DNA of 64,000 nt from Polytrichum commune (Eukaryota; Streptophyta; Polytrichopsida; Polytrichales; Polytrichaceae), in contig OX485807.1 of NCBI GenBank assembly GCA_950295325.1, forward strand, positions 40,330,440-40,394,439, read 5' to 3'. A program made the position numbers and the translations under genes. The notes below the pieces were generated by a model, which saw only the letters and a list, made by a program, of their open reading frames with translations, was not told the origin of the DNA and ran no database searches. Each line of letters starts with the position of its first letter. The first letter of the stretch is position 1. This document shows positions 11,031-23,990 of the stretch, one piece after another.

Positions 11031-14000
11031 GATTGTAGTGCCAGTGATCACAATGATGATGATATAAATGTTGAATCGTTGAAGGATGTTGAAAAGATTG
11101 TCAATGAGATCTAAAACCACAGAAAACCAACTTCAATTATGTGATTAGCAATTTGCGCATTAAACCATCAAGGAAGTCTAGGATTTCCATTCCTATATGT
11201 CGTTTGGTTTCATTGGTTGTTGTTCGACCTGTGCTTGAGGTTGACGTGCAATTATTAGATAGTGAATTCATCAATGGCTATAGAGAAGGCGATAGGGTTC
11301 CCTATATATCAATTTATGATCAAAAGGGCAATCAATTTGAATTGAATATTGAAATGAAAGCAAATTGGAATGTTCATTGGCGTGCAGCTAATGCCTCATT
11401 TGAAGAAAAACTTAATGCTGATGATAACTATGTCAGTTCGCGAAACAAAATGTTTTTAGTTTGGGAAGGAAATCATCATGTGACTGCATGGTGACTGCAT
11501 ATAGAGCGTTTTCATGCAGAGGATCCATAATGACATTATGCAGTTGATTGCATATGCTTGAATGCATTTAGCAATGTTGGAGTTCTTCTTGAAGCAATGC
11601 ATGAAGTAAACATGTATAAAATCCATATTCATTTTTTGCAAGTTCTTTTGGTCTTTGATTTTATTTATTTTGACTAACATTTTTTTTCCTAGGTCCACTG
11701 AAAGTGACCATGTGAAGACCAATCTTGTCCACAAGCTTCATCGCATTCGTCATTTTGGTCTTTTATTTCTTGAGGATTTCAAATCACTTTGCATATTTGA
11801 ACTTTGCATGCTTAATTTTATACATACATAAATTCTTGTATACTTTATTTTCTTATGTGCTTAACTTTTTGCATACTTACATATTTGATTATTAGATATT
11901 TGAAATCATTTGTACTTAAGTTCTTGCATGATTAAATATTTGATTTTTTTATATTGTCATTATTACATACATTAATCTTGTAAATTTTATACATATTTAT
12001 AATTTGAGTATTTATCCAAGTCAATATCCATTCAAGCTCCAATCTATAACCGGAGATGACATTGAAAAATTTGTAAAACATTGTTACATCAACAGTTCAT
12101 GGCACATACAAGATACGGTAGTGGAGGTGGTGGAATTCTAGCCCAATGTTGCGTACAACTAATCATTTTCCACATTCTCTAGGAAATGAAAAAAAATTGG
12201 ATTCATTTCTTGCTCGAGTATCTCTGTAGGCGCAAATATTTCATAATATTTCAATTTCATGTCACATGTAGATGCTTAATTATTTAATATGATTCTTATT
12301 TTTATATATTGATTTTATGTGTGTTTATTTTCTTCATTGTGTAGTTGGAGGAGGAGGTTGTAAAAGAATTAGAGAATATTGAAAAATAGTTGGGTAAAGT
12401 CAACTAGAGGAATGATATACTCAAGGCCTCTGATTATGTTGAGAAATGGAGTATTATGTTTTGGGATAAAATAATCTTCATTTTAATACGTGCAGTACCT
12501 CCATTCTCTAAGGGCACTAAGCATTCAGACTTTCATTCCGGAGAGATAGTTATGAAGAGAGTTTTATATATGTAATTTGAACTTTAATACCGTATTTAAA
12601 TTGTTGAATATTTTCATTACAATTTTCTAGTTGCAATGCAAAGACTAAGTATGTGTAATTGTTTAATACATGTACATGCGAATATGGTTGTTCGCAAAGA
12701 AAACAATAGTATTTATTTATTTGCATGTTTTCTTAAATGCTTGGATAGACAAAACCCACAAAAATTGCATTTAGACTCCCGCACAATTGAAACTTTGGGA
12801 TCTTCATGTTTGCCAAGAATGTCCTTGGTTTGTGTTTTCTGGTTTTTTCTACCCTGTAGAAGAAGATGTTGAACCTAAGGCTGTAATCGGAAGTACCCCC
12901 TTGATGCATCGCAAGATACAATTGAAACCAATAATATTGATTTCCAATCCATGAAGGAAGGTGTGGTAACACAAACCGAAAAACGTAAAAAGGGTAAGAA
13001 GGTTGATATTCCATATACACCTCCAGATGTAACCACAAATGATGCAACATGTATATCTATTCCTATCGACGTAGACAAAATTTTTTTTTTCCGCAACAAA
13101 TCTCTATTATGGTTCAACAACCTACAGGATATTCTTCATCGTTGGTTCAAGTGTTGTCGGAAAACATCTCTATCATGGGATTGATATTAACTCCTTCACA
13201 TATTTTATTATTGAAGACTCACGACTTTATAAAGCAAGTGAGCATCTACATCATTTATTTGATAATTCAAGAATTATATTTAATTATTAGTTTGTTATTA
13301 TTTTTTCTAATGTTGTTTTATATTTGCGAGTGCAGTTTGATGATGTGCATACAATACAAATTGAAAACGATACATGCTCGCACAGAGGATTCGATTTGTC
13401 AATCGCAGATTTGTCTAAAGGACTTCTGATGCCTCTTGTTTCACCATCTGCTATTCTAAAATGGAATAAACACGATAGTGATGAGATAGAAGCAATTTTT
13501 GAATTTGCATTATATTTTCTTCACGATGATGCACATATTCTTTTATTCGTGTCAGAATCAAAAAATGTGTGACTTGATGTTCGAACATGTGCAGCAACTC
13601 ACGAATTTAATCTCCTTAGAGATTGGTGGGGCATCAAGTTCATGCATCTATGCTTGGGTGTGGATGCATCTGCAAAGGTATATGTAGATGATAATTATTT
13701 CAAATTTCTTACATGAAAGCATCAATGTTGGCGTGAGAAACACTCGTATACTAATATTCATAATGTTGTTGGTTTTGTAGTCAAAGAGATTTCATATTTT
13801 TTTATACCGCCGAGCCATAAAAAGTAACATGGCCATCTCATTTAACAAGAATGAAGTACTCATCAAAGAATGTGTTAGTATCAAGGATGATGATATTATC
13901 TTCAACTACACATCAAAGAATGACCAATTGATGGATGGTTCAATGCCATGGCGGGGTGCTAAAAAAAAACATCGAGACATACATCAAATGTTTATCGAAT

Positions 14001-14614
14001 CATTAACTAAGTCTGGCGGAGTAGTTGTGGATGTCACTGCATCAACAAATTCATTATCTTAACTGTAACAAAATTATGTGCATTTGTTTAAATTAATTTT
14101 TGAGTCTACCATATTGAAATCTATTTCAATGATGTTTGCGAGTGCGTATATTTATGCGTGTTTGAACAGTGGTTGTCACCTTGTTGCATATGAAGCGGAC
14201 TCCCAAATTTTTAACATCATTCTTGCTCCAGTTCGTGCATTGTCCGCTCAACGTTCTAAAGTGCAAACATCAACACAATCAATGATCATGGAGGATGATG
14301 AATAACTTGTCAAAAAAATGGCTAGAAAAAACTCGTTTGAGTACGTGAGTTTCTCATTGGATTTTTTTTAAATGAATCTATTTTCTCATTGGCATTTCTT
14401 TATTATTTCTCACTCATATGATGTTTGCAGTGCAGAGTTCATGGAGTCATTGGACTCCCTTCCGAAAGCAATGGCGTTTCTTGTATATGCAGAGACTATT
14501 GCTATTGCACGGCCAACCATGTCCACACCCATACCTCGTACGAGAACAAGGAGATTTTTGTCACAGGTGAAGATTTTTTTCCTCCTAGAGGCAACAGAAG
14601 ACCGTAGTATGTAA
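11031..14614 (+). pseudogene. ParB-like / amino-methyltransferase-like gene, copy 1 (decayed)
   Basis: This is a more decayed paralogue of 37808-43706. The first recognised exon follows an acceptor (GATGCAG, ending 11030). It contains a ParB-like domain: FINGYREGDRVPYISIYDQ, then NKMFLVWEGNHHVTAW, where VWEGNHH aligns with the ParB-type DGNHR box. A TGA at 11492-11494 ends that frame, next to a duplicated GTGACTGCAT (11480-11489 and 11491-11500). The reading then continues with HIERFHAE and LLEAMHEVN. An intron at about 11614-11692 precedes STESDHVKTNLVHKLHR. The MKRVLYM end and its donor (near 12572) match copy 2. The methyltransferase-like part starts at 13336 (FDLSIADLSKG, ILKWNKHDSDE), has a TGA at 13570, an intron at 13678-13780, then PWRGAKKK, GGVVVDVTASTNS and GCHLVAYEADSQIFNIIL. 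A last donor GTGAGT follows FEY near 14342. The middle segment (12640-13000) aligns poorly. It cannot make a full protein. Confidence 0.7.
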
Positions 14615-15094
14615 ATATATTTGTTTTGGTGTTATTTTTTATTTAATTTGACAATTGATTTGATTTGACAATTGGTTTGATTTTGAGAATTTAAAAAAAA
14701 TTACTAGTTTTATTGGACGCAATGTGGAGAGTTGCTAGATGATTGCAATAAATGGGTTTTGTTTTCAAAATTCTAAATTAACTTGGTTTTCATGGATTTC
14801 AAATTTTTTGTAAGTAAGATCATTTATCCATTAAGGTGCCTCTATTGGCATAGAATTTATTTAACAACGTGTTGGCCACTTCTATTGACTTTTGAATTTA
14901 AAAAACAACCTAAGCATTTGCACATAATCAAAGTAATGTAGATTTATACAATAAAGACAAATTTTTCCATCCCCCTTTATATTTTCACGAATAATGTTCA
15001 TATACTTCATGTCAAAAATCCACGGTTATAGGATACAAGTGTGTGTAAAACCAACATCCTTTCCCTCCTCACCACTCACATGATAGCACTCCCC
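14615..15094. mobile_element. Right-hand terminus shared with the composite element
   Basis: CCACGGTTATAGGATA at 15020-15035 and CTCACCACTCACATGATAGC, running to CACTCCCC at 15094, match 43787-43889, which lies after gene copy 2. Beyond CTCCCCA the two copies diverge (GGGTGACGG here, CTATTGG there), so the shared boundary marks an element end. The matching left end and transposase were not found upstream of copy 1; that side may be deleted or replaced. 14615-15019 shows no recognisable content. Confidence 0.65.
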
Positions 15095-18000
15095 AGGGTG
15101 ACGGTGGAGGTTGTCAGGTACTAAGCATCCAACAAGGTCCCACATGTTTAGCGTCGTCATGCAAAACCCAACGGCCGTTGAGAAGCGCCAATACACTCCT
15201 TTCCCCAAAAAAATCCAAAGACATTTCCCTCCATATTAACGCGCTTGATTCAAATTTGGACAGAATATACACACTTCTTCATACAAATAAACCAACCCAT
15301 AATTATTCTATTGATCCTACTACACACTTTTAGAGGGATCCTATGTTTATGATTTTTTTTTGGTTGGTTTGTTTGTTTTATTAATTACAAGAATGGAGGA
15401 AATATCCACCACCCTACTTTACATATAATCATGTAAAGGACATAATTCCAATGCTATGGTAGATCTAACAAAATTATAAATTTACCCTAAATGAATTAAA
15501 TTAATATTTTATTTTATTTTTAATCTCATATGGTTTTCTAAAATTACGATAGTCATCTCCCTGAGTGTTAGATGCATGTGAGAATGACTAGTGGAAAGAC
15601 TAATACTTGGCGTTAAGATTATCAAGAAACTACAAGATTTTGTATAGTTTGTCAAAGGTGGGATTCTCTATGTTGGTTTTGGCAAGGTTGGATAAACTAA
15701 ATGCAAGCACATGAAAATATGCATAAATTGAATTCTTGTCATCATTGTGCAAACAAATAACATTCAGACTGAATGTGGAAAATGTCCATGAATATTTTGC
15801 GAAATACTGTCAGTCCCATAGAACATTGTTATGTATATGAATAATGATATGTAAGAGAAGCATGGTGGGAGACTTATACATTCCAAAAACTTTGTTCCAA
15901 GATTTGATTTTTATCACATTAGGTCCCTTCATTGAAGTGAGATTGAAACTAGGACTTGAGTATGATCATGGCCAAACACCTATGTCCATGAATTTTCATC
16001 TCTATGTTTAGACCATCTCAAATATTATGGAGAACTTGAAAAATTCCAATAATGTGTAAATTGCCCATTCAAAATATGTGTATTTTTGGGCAACTCCAAA
16101 AATACTACTCAAATATGCATATGCAAAAATATTGTAATTAAAAAATCTAGAATGATGAGAACCATGCTCAACCGAATTTAAATTAGGTTATAATTATTAT
16201 ATTATATTTGAATGATTTATATGATGAGAACCTTAATCCTCTATTCATCATTCATGTTTCCAATCATCTTATATTGCAAGTGATATTGTTACATTATGTA
16301 ACTATAATGAACTTTGATGGTTATTGGTTTAAGGTTAATTTGTTTGGGCTAGATGATGCATTTTGTCCATTGATTATACTTATGAATGTTTGTTAAAAAC
16401 CCATAAGTCACATTTTTTTTTTCTAGTGTTACTTCTTCTTAATCACAACGTATATTCCCAAATGCTAAAACCTTTCGGGTTATGCCATTGGAATATTAGG
16501 TGGGTCTTGGTGTTTCGGTCTCCCTAAAATGAAGATACTATATAGACACTAATACCATTATTATTTTTCAAATACAACATTTTGGTGTATATAATGAGAA
16601 AATTTCAGTCACCCAAGAAATGGTATCTAATGCTATATTAGGTTACCAACACCAGTTGGTAACATGCTCCTTGTATAGTATCAAACAACAAATATTATCT
16701 ACAAAACCTTTGTAGCATAAGCCTAATTTGTGATGAAAACTTTGAGTGGAGGTCCAAAGACATGATACGATGACATACTTACATATGAACCTAAAGTTAC
16801 AGCTAGTACTATAATGACCAATGGAAATTGTAAAAAATATGGTATAATGCATTATGAGCCAAATTCCAAAATGATGGTGCTTGCAAATTGAAGAAATTTC
16901 TTTACAAGGTTGAAGCCTCTTCCATGATATGGAATTGAGTACAATGACAAGTTCAAGGCATGTTGCCATTCTCAGTCATAATACATATCTGAGCCTAGTA
17001 GTAGCTACAAAATTGCACTACAATTCATCATGAAGGTTACATGGAAGTAGGGGAATCCTACTTATGCAAGTCATCTTCAAAGGATCATGCTTCATTTAGC
17101 TCCTATTCGTTGTTAACAACAAAAGTGGTTTTATTCTTACAATGATAAAAATGGTAAAAGTGAGTAGATAAGGATTAGAAAATAGGATTATATAGGGATA
17201 GGATAGAAGGTTACATTTAAAAGAGACCACAAATTTATGGATTGGTTAGGAATAGAAATAAGATTAGGCTAGGACTTGAATGAGATTTAAGGCGAAGACG
17301 GATAATTTTTAGGTTTGGCCAATTTTGTATGAAGAATCCATTTGGTTACCTCTTTGGAATGAATGTGTGTTGAAGTTCTTTCCATGTATGTGTCTTAGAG
17401 AAGGTATGTATGGGAATGCTCAACAATTTTGGCTCGATTGCATGTGTTGAATAGTAGGGTTGAGTTGTTCTTTCAAATAAAATTTCGGTAGTTGCGAACA
17501 TAATAAACTACGAAGGCACATGAAATATGATTAAGGAAAGTAGTAACACGCAATCAACTTTAATAAGATTAGAAAGTGGTATTCAAGTAAGAGATTTTAT
17601 TCATAATAGGCAGCAGGAGAAACCCGAGGATTATGTATAGTAGCAATATAACCAAGTTCTACTTAAGGATGGGGGTGATGGTGAACACTTTGAGTTGAAA
17701 TAAGTAGGGTGGAAAAATGGTTGTTAGCCATGTAATAGAGTTGGTTAAAGGCTTATGATTATTGGAAGAAATGGTATGAGGAAGGTAGTGTATATCATTG
17801 GGCCAAATGAGCCGCTCCTAATGAAAACCGATGTTATAGTATCGGTAATATAAGATATTGTATGGTACCAACAATTTGAGTACTACTGGGGAGGTTAGAA
17901 ACAAAGCAAGCACTTTAGTATTCTCCAAGACTTCCAAAGGAACACGTGGGGCGAGGTACTTAAAGGGTGATGTCAAGCTACCAAAGAGGGGGGTACCAAG

Positions 18001-19391
18001 GAAGAGTACCGCGAACAATATAGTACCAATTAAAAAAGGGAATGACCTAAAAGTATCAACTTTTAGAAGAATCCCAATAGAGAGTATAAATCGTGAGTAA
18101 ATAAGGTATCAGTAGCAATACATGGTAATGTGACATGACAAATATCTCCAGTAGCAATAAGGGCATGCGGTAGATGACACGGTACAAATAAGTTCTCGGT
18201 ATTGTACCAAAACTGATTGTCCGGTAGAGTAGAATGATGGAGATGTGTAAGGTCCAATCTTAGTCCAATAAAAAATACCTAGTTCCACCAAGTGTAGACA
18301 TTCTTTGAAAAATATCACAACTACTAGTATCTACTAGCTGGTAATTTGACCTTTCTATCCTTTCTTACTATTACTGGCTTTCTATACTTTCCTAATATTA
18401 CCAAGTCATCTCGCTAGGCTAGTACCCTCTGACCACCTTCTCCTATGTTGGTGACCAATAGGCATTATTCCACCTTAGTAAATGTTAAGGGCTACATGGT
18501 TATGTTTGGTGAAGTCTTTTTAATTGCATGTAATCCAACAACTTATTCTACATTATTACCTCACAAAAATGGGAAAGACGCCAAGGGTGAAGGTGAGGGC
18601 TTGATTTGGAGGTCATCTTAGCAACACCAAAGTCTTGTCACGTGAAGGTGTTTAATACCTAGTATTTTTTTTAATAAATAAGTAATGATGAATAAAATAA
18701 GAAAGAATGGTTGTGAATTGGAGGTATGATACAAAAAATTGAAAAGATTCAAATTCACCACTTATCATGATACCTCTCTTTAAGAGATTGATGGTCAGGG
18801 ATCCGTGGCGTCTATGTAAACTTACCATCATGGATGAAGGGACTCCAATCTAAAACAAATCCTACAAGATTAATGGCCGATTTATTCCAATTTGACTCCA
18901 TTAGACTGGATCGAGGTCTATGATTGTATTTCCGGAATCCAACATTCTAGAAATAGTCATTTATAAGTTATAATATGATTCAGTACGTTTTACCTTTGCC
19001 ATGCATGAGTTAGGTATGTAGACACCATGAATCCCTAGTTGAGATTTATGGCTACCACACACCTAACAATCATTTTGTACGTACAAAAATGACTTGTTCA
19101 AATCATACTACAAAAAGAGAAGCTCCAAGTGGCATATAATCGAATTTCTACCATTATGGCAGTCGCTTGTATTTTACAGTTGTCACTTGTCCGTATCGAC
19201 CGTTTTCATGAGTGAAGCTTCAAAAACCTGCCACACCATCATAGAAGGGAAACCAATATTGTCTCAACTGTCAGAGCAAGGCTGCGCTGGCGCTTTCTTT
19301 TCCTCAAGTTTTTTTATAAAAATAATTAAAATAACCATATTTGATAAATACATTCTGATCACACACCTTGTTTGTTCTTCTAGACAGTTTT
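15095..19391. other. Intergenic DNA, no gene recognised
   Basis: A+T-rich, with only short frames lacking motifs. 17820-18250 is unusually rich in GGTACC/AGTACC words (near 17869, 17956, 17995, 18008, 18023, 18181, 18206). I cannot assign it to a family. Confidence 0.5.
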
Positions 19392-19546
19392 CATACCGTT
19401 ACTCAACATCTTGGGATCTCAAAATATAACGGTGGGATGATGGGAGTTCAGTCTAAATTTGGATCTCCCTACACAGCTTTTCAAGCATTTGATTGCTATA
19501 TTTTGAGGGTCCACGTAACAAGAATTGAACACTGAGTAATGTTATG
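19392..19546. mobile_element. 155-bp MITE, copy 1 of the CATAACATTACTCA family
   Basis: Ends read CATACCGTTACTCAAC (left) and, inverted, CATAACATTACTCAGTG (right), flanked by TTTT on both sides (19388-19391, 19547-19550). The interior aligns with 28260-28414, including GGATG-TGGGAG-TCAGT-TAAAT and CTACACAGCTTTTC. Non-coding. Confidence 0.6.
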
Positions 19547-20708
19547 TTTTGATGCCTATTTGTTTCTAGGTTCTATAACTAAGAACAAATTGACCATTCA
19601 ACCAAACTCAGTTTATTTTATTGCAAAAGGCCTTGTTCCTCCCCAACACAACGCGATCCATGCAATTTGTTGTCTATACCAAAATGTCTACTTGTTGTCA
19701 AATGTGACACCAACATACTTTAACGGACTTAACCTCGAAGTCCTATGGGATGCCTGTTAAGGGTTTGGTTTTCCCAGAGTTGGTTCAAACTATTTGAATT
19801 GACTTAGACTATCATATAATGATTAAAAAAACTATAGCAACATGATACATTGGGAATCAAGTATTATCACATGATGTATTACTATCTAATGACCAAAAAA
19901 TTAATAGGTACATAGGTGAAATTGGACCAAACTCCAAGTCAAATTCTAATATACCAGATTGTATGGTAAGATCTTCAAGAGCATGTGTTGAAATGATTAT
20001 GATAATTTTAGAACAATTTGTTTAAGCAAAATTTCATCAATGAAACAATGAATGATAGATAAATAAATTTGGTACACAAAGGGTACTAGAAAAAGAGGGG
20101 GGCAAACAACACCTACATGAAACATATGACTCCATGTACAAAGGTATAGATGGATGAAAATTGGTTCATTTCATTTAGTATCATGGATGTTTTTGTAACA
20201 CATGTTTCGTCCTCGTCATTCCTAGGGTTTATGCCTTTGCGTTTGTGTGGTCTATCATTCTCTTTCTCACGTAGCTATACATTTTTGCGGTGACTTTAAA
20301 TCGACCGTTTAGGGGTGGGGAATATCTTTAAAAAATAGACCTCAATAAATTTAGTGTACGGTCGACCCAACCTTATAGATATTTAGACTATAATAGTTCT
20401 AATGAACAATCCATAAATTTTGATAGTTATATGATTCCAACAAAAAAATTCTAAATTACCACATGGTACCATCCATTAAAAAAAACAAAAAAAACATTTA
20501 TAACCAAAGGGGTCCACAAAATACTACCTTGCACCAAGATACCCCCCCCCCCCATTTACTTACCCTTGGAAGACAAGTGTATACATAAAACCATACTAAC
20601 TAACCGACTCAAGAATCTATCAATGCCCGAGCGTTTAGGAGGGATATTAAATGAGAACTTAAGACCCTTCCATAGACCCATCCCTATGTGTAACACACAC
20701 ACACACAC
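19547..20708. other. Intergenic DNA with poly-C and CA microsatellites
   Basis: No gene recognised. A C12-13 run sits near 20542-20553 and a CA repeat near 20694-20709, abutting the left arm of the foldback element. Confidence 0.5.
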
Positions 20709-21607
20709 AACTTTTTAAATGTACATCATAACCACCTTAGCACCGGCACCCAAAAAATGATTAAAGCTTCAAAAAGTTTGTCCGAGGGAAGACAAAGTCA
20801 ATGAACATTCAGTATATTCTACATTATCTTTGCAACCATCAATGTATCCACGTTGAAGGACAATATGTACTATATGAGTACATATGATACACAGCCCGTC
20901 AACCATCGAACTTCCAACACATGAGACAATATTCATGATTATTCAAGACTAAAGTCAATAACCATAGGACATGATATATATATATATATATATATGTTTA
21001 TTATTTTGATAAATGATACATTTGCAATCAATTTTATTTAATCTTTGTGCTACACCAAAATATGATATTTAGTGTTACTATAACAAACATGATTAAGTCA
21101 AGTTTGACTATAAAGAAATTATTATCATAATAATTCCCAAATAAATTATTCATTTATTTTATGTTTTTAATCAATAAATAAATGAAATATCCATTTTTAG
21201 CATAATAAATTTTTGAATTTGAAAATAAATATTAAATCATGTAATGATATATTTAAAAAACTTTATAATCCATATATTATAGCTCAACAATAGATGTACC
21301 AATTTTCTATATATATAATGTTTTATAAATATTGATTGTAATAATGAATAATCATGAATATTGTCTCATGTGTTAGAAAATTGTCTCATGTGTTGGAGTA
21401 TTGTCTCAACTTGATGGTGGACGGACTGTGTACCATATGTACTCATATAGTGCATGTTGTCTTTCAATATAGATGATTGACGATTGCAAGGATATTGTAG
21501 AATATACTAAATGTTCATTGAATTTTGTCTTTTTCCAACAAACTTTTTGAAGTCTCATTCTTTGGGTGCTGGTGCTAAGGTGTTTATGATGTGCATTTGA
21601 AAAGCAA
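20709..21607. mobile_element. ~0.9-kb foldback element with ~235-bp inverted arms
   Basis: The left arm (about 20709-20945) and right arm (about 21343-21607) are imperfect reverse complements. Shared pieces include CACCTTAGCACC, CTTCAAAAAGTTTGT, TCAATGAACATT, AGTATATTCTACA, TATATGAGTACATATG and ACATGAGACAATATTCATG. Arm identity is roughly 80% by eye. The right arm has an extra internal repeat of ATTGTCTCATGTGTT. The ~400-base spacer is A+T-rich, contains a TA microsatellite (about 20970-20996) and a MITE-like end (GATATTTAGTGTTAC near 21065). A CA microsatellite abuts the left end and I see no clear target duplication. It has no coding capacity. Confidence 0.7.
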
Positions 21608-23990
21608 CTGCTCTTTTCATTTTTTATATAACTAATGATAATAGATGATTTTATAAAATTTATAAAATAATTATTAATCACGTGTATTAAATTTATATTA
21701 AATGTATAAAAATTATGTTGTTAGTAAAATTTACATTTTTAAAGAAATTTGATAAGTTGATGTGTATTTTTTCCAGTATGAACATATGTACCAAACACCA
21801 ATAACTTAAATTAGAGGTGGACATGTTCTTTTTATATGTAGTTATGCCAACAATTTGTTGGTCGTGTTGTACAAAATGATTGGTGTGACTAGGAGTGTAA
21901 CTTAATCAATTAGCTAGGCAGAAAGAGCCAACACCTTATACAAGTGGTGTCAAAATGGATATTGTTCATGATGATACATAACTTTTGTGAGGTAGATGAT
22001 GCATGTTGTTTTGACCAAAAGATGATTTATTTGTATTGGAATGATATAAAAATTATTATAAATATAAAACATTTAATCAAGGTCTAAACTTTATAACAAT
22101 TATAAGATTATTAGTTGTTGCCATACATTGAATTTCGTTGTACCTATATTAAATGATCGATATGAGAAAATAATAAAATCTTAAGAGGAGTGAATAATGC
22201 ATTTTAAATTTGCTGAAAATAAATGCAATCAAATAATGAAATTTGACATCAAACCAATTTATGAAATATAACTAAGATAGTAATAATATCATATAAACTG
22301 TCATACTTGTTGAACTTAAATCAAATGAAAATTAAGAATGATCTATCGACCACATGAAAAACATGACATTGTATGGTTCATTAAGTAAGTTATTACAAAA
22401 CATATATAAGTACATATGAGTTTGGATATCTTGTATTGTATATGAAACCACAATGTGTTATTTTGAGATATCTCTTGGCTTCAAAGACTACTCTAATGTT
22501 TAGAAGCATATTAAGCTCTCATGCTAAACACACTCATGATAGAGGTGGATAATATGTTATGTAACAAATAAATTGATTTTCAAAATAGAAATGACTCTAG
22601 AGTGTGTTGTGTGATGAGTATAACATGCCTCTTGTTTATGACTATTATGTATCTCCCTCATGCACGAAGGTTAAAAATATGCTTTTAGATGATAAATTTG
22701 AATCTACAGAAAAGTCTTCCCTATCGCGCTTTAAACAAAGAAGATATTCTAATGTTGTCATCGCAACAAACATTTGGGAATCAATATAGCAAAACGTGTT
22801 CCTCATATAATGAAAAACTCAAAACATGTCTCATATTTGATCTAACCATGCTTAGGCATCTTGTCATAAAGTGTTTCCGAATTTGTCTCCAAAAAAAGAA
22901 CAAACTCATGTCAATGGAGGTTATATGTGATATGATAGAGGTTAGTTTTTTCAACTAGGGTCCTTAGAGCATGAATGTTGTCGGGTTAGAGTGTTATATA
23001 TATATATACATGATCATAACTTCATAAGGAACTAATTTATAATTTTATGTTTAATGAGGACACAAATGATCTGAATTGGATTGGTGTAATGCTTTCATTT
23101 ACATACATGTATTTCCTCTATGCGAAACACTTTGAAATACTTAAAGTTGTTACCTATAACTCACCAGGATTGCACATGGAGATTCATATAAGATCTAAGG
23201 ATGATAATAAAATAAGGATTACAAATGGACATGTATACAAAGGCAAATTTGTCCATGGCCTAATTGTTCTTCAAATATTGCTTATATCATGAGTAAATTT
23301 GAGCCATTGTTCAGACATAGCTAATGAAATCATGATTCGCCTTCATAAAATTGCATCCATGCTTAATATGAATCTACACCTCATGACGTGTCCACATCTC
23401 AACATAGATTTTGACAATCTTAAAAACTAAAGATATGCTTGCAACTTGCCATCAAACTATAGTTTAATATATGACTTCAAGAGGTCCTATCAAGATCTTC
23501 ATCATAACATTAATATTTGTGATAAAAATAAAAATAAAAATATATTACATATAGACATTTTTGGGAGTGTATATTTAATCCTATGGATGTGATGTTTTGA
23601 TAGTGTCGCATAACTTTCCTATTTTGACAGTTCCTACAATTGGGCTACGATTCTTTTGGAGGATTTTGATTTTATAGTGCATCTTAAAAAATGGTCTAAC
23701 CCTAGAGCCTTATAGGATAATTACTTGAAATGTATATTAATTATTCCAATGTGCGACATAGTATGTTTGAAATAACTGTTTCTAGAAGGGATTCCATCCC
23801 TCTATGCTAATCGCTCTATTGGTTTTCCTCTTCCTACAACATTTCTTTATTTTGGTTAGTTAGATACAAATGTAACACTTCTTTTCATTGTCAAAAATAC
23901 ACAAGGTCACCCAAGACCTAAGGCTAAGAGGGGTAGTTTCCTTAGGTCCGCGCAAGGAACCATACAACCCAAAAAGGGTGGAAAAATACC
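21608..23990. other. A+T-rich DNA with unrecognised coding-like fragments
   Basis: Plus-strand frames at 22604-22958 (LVYDYYVSPSCTKVKN, then KQRRYSNVVIATNIWESI) and 23047-23292 have a protein-like composition but no family I recognise and no clean start. They may be remnants of a retroelement. The rest is non-coding, with a TA run near 22992. Confidence 0.35.
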
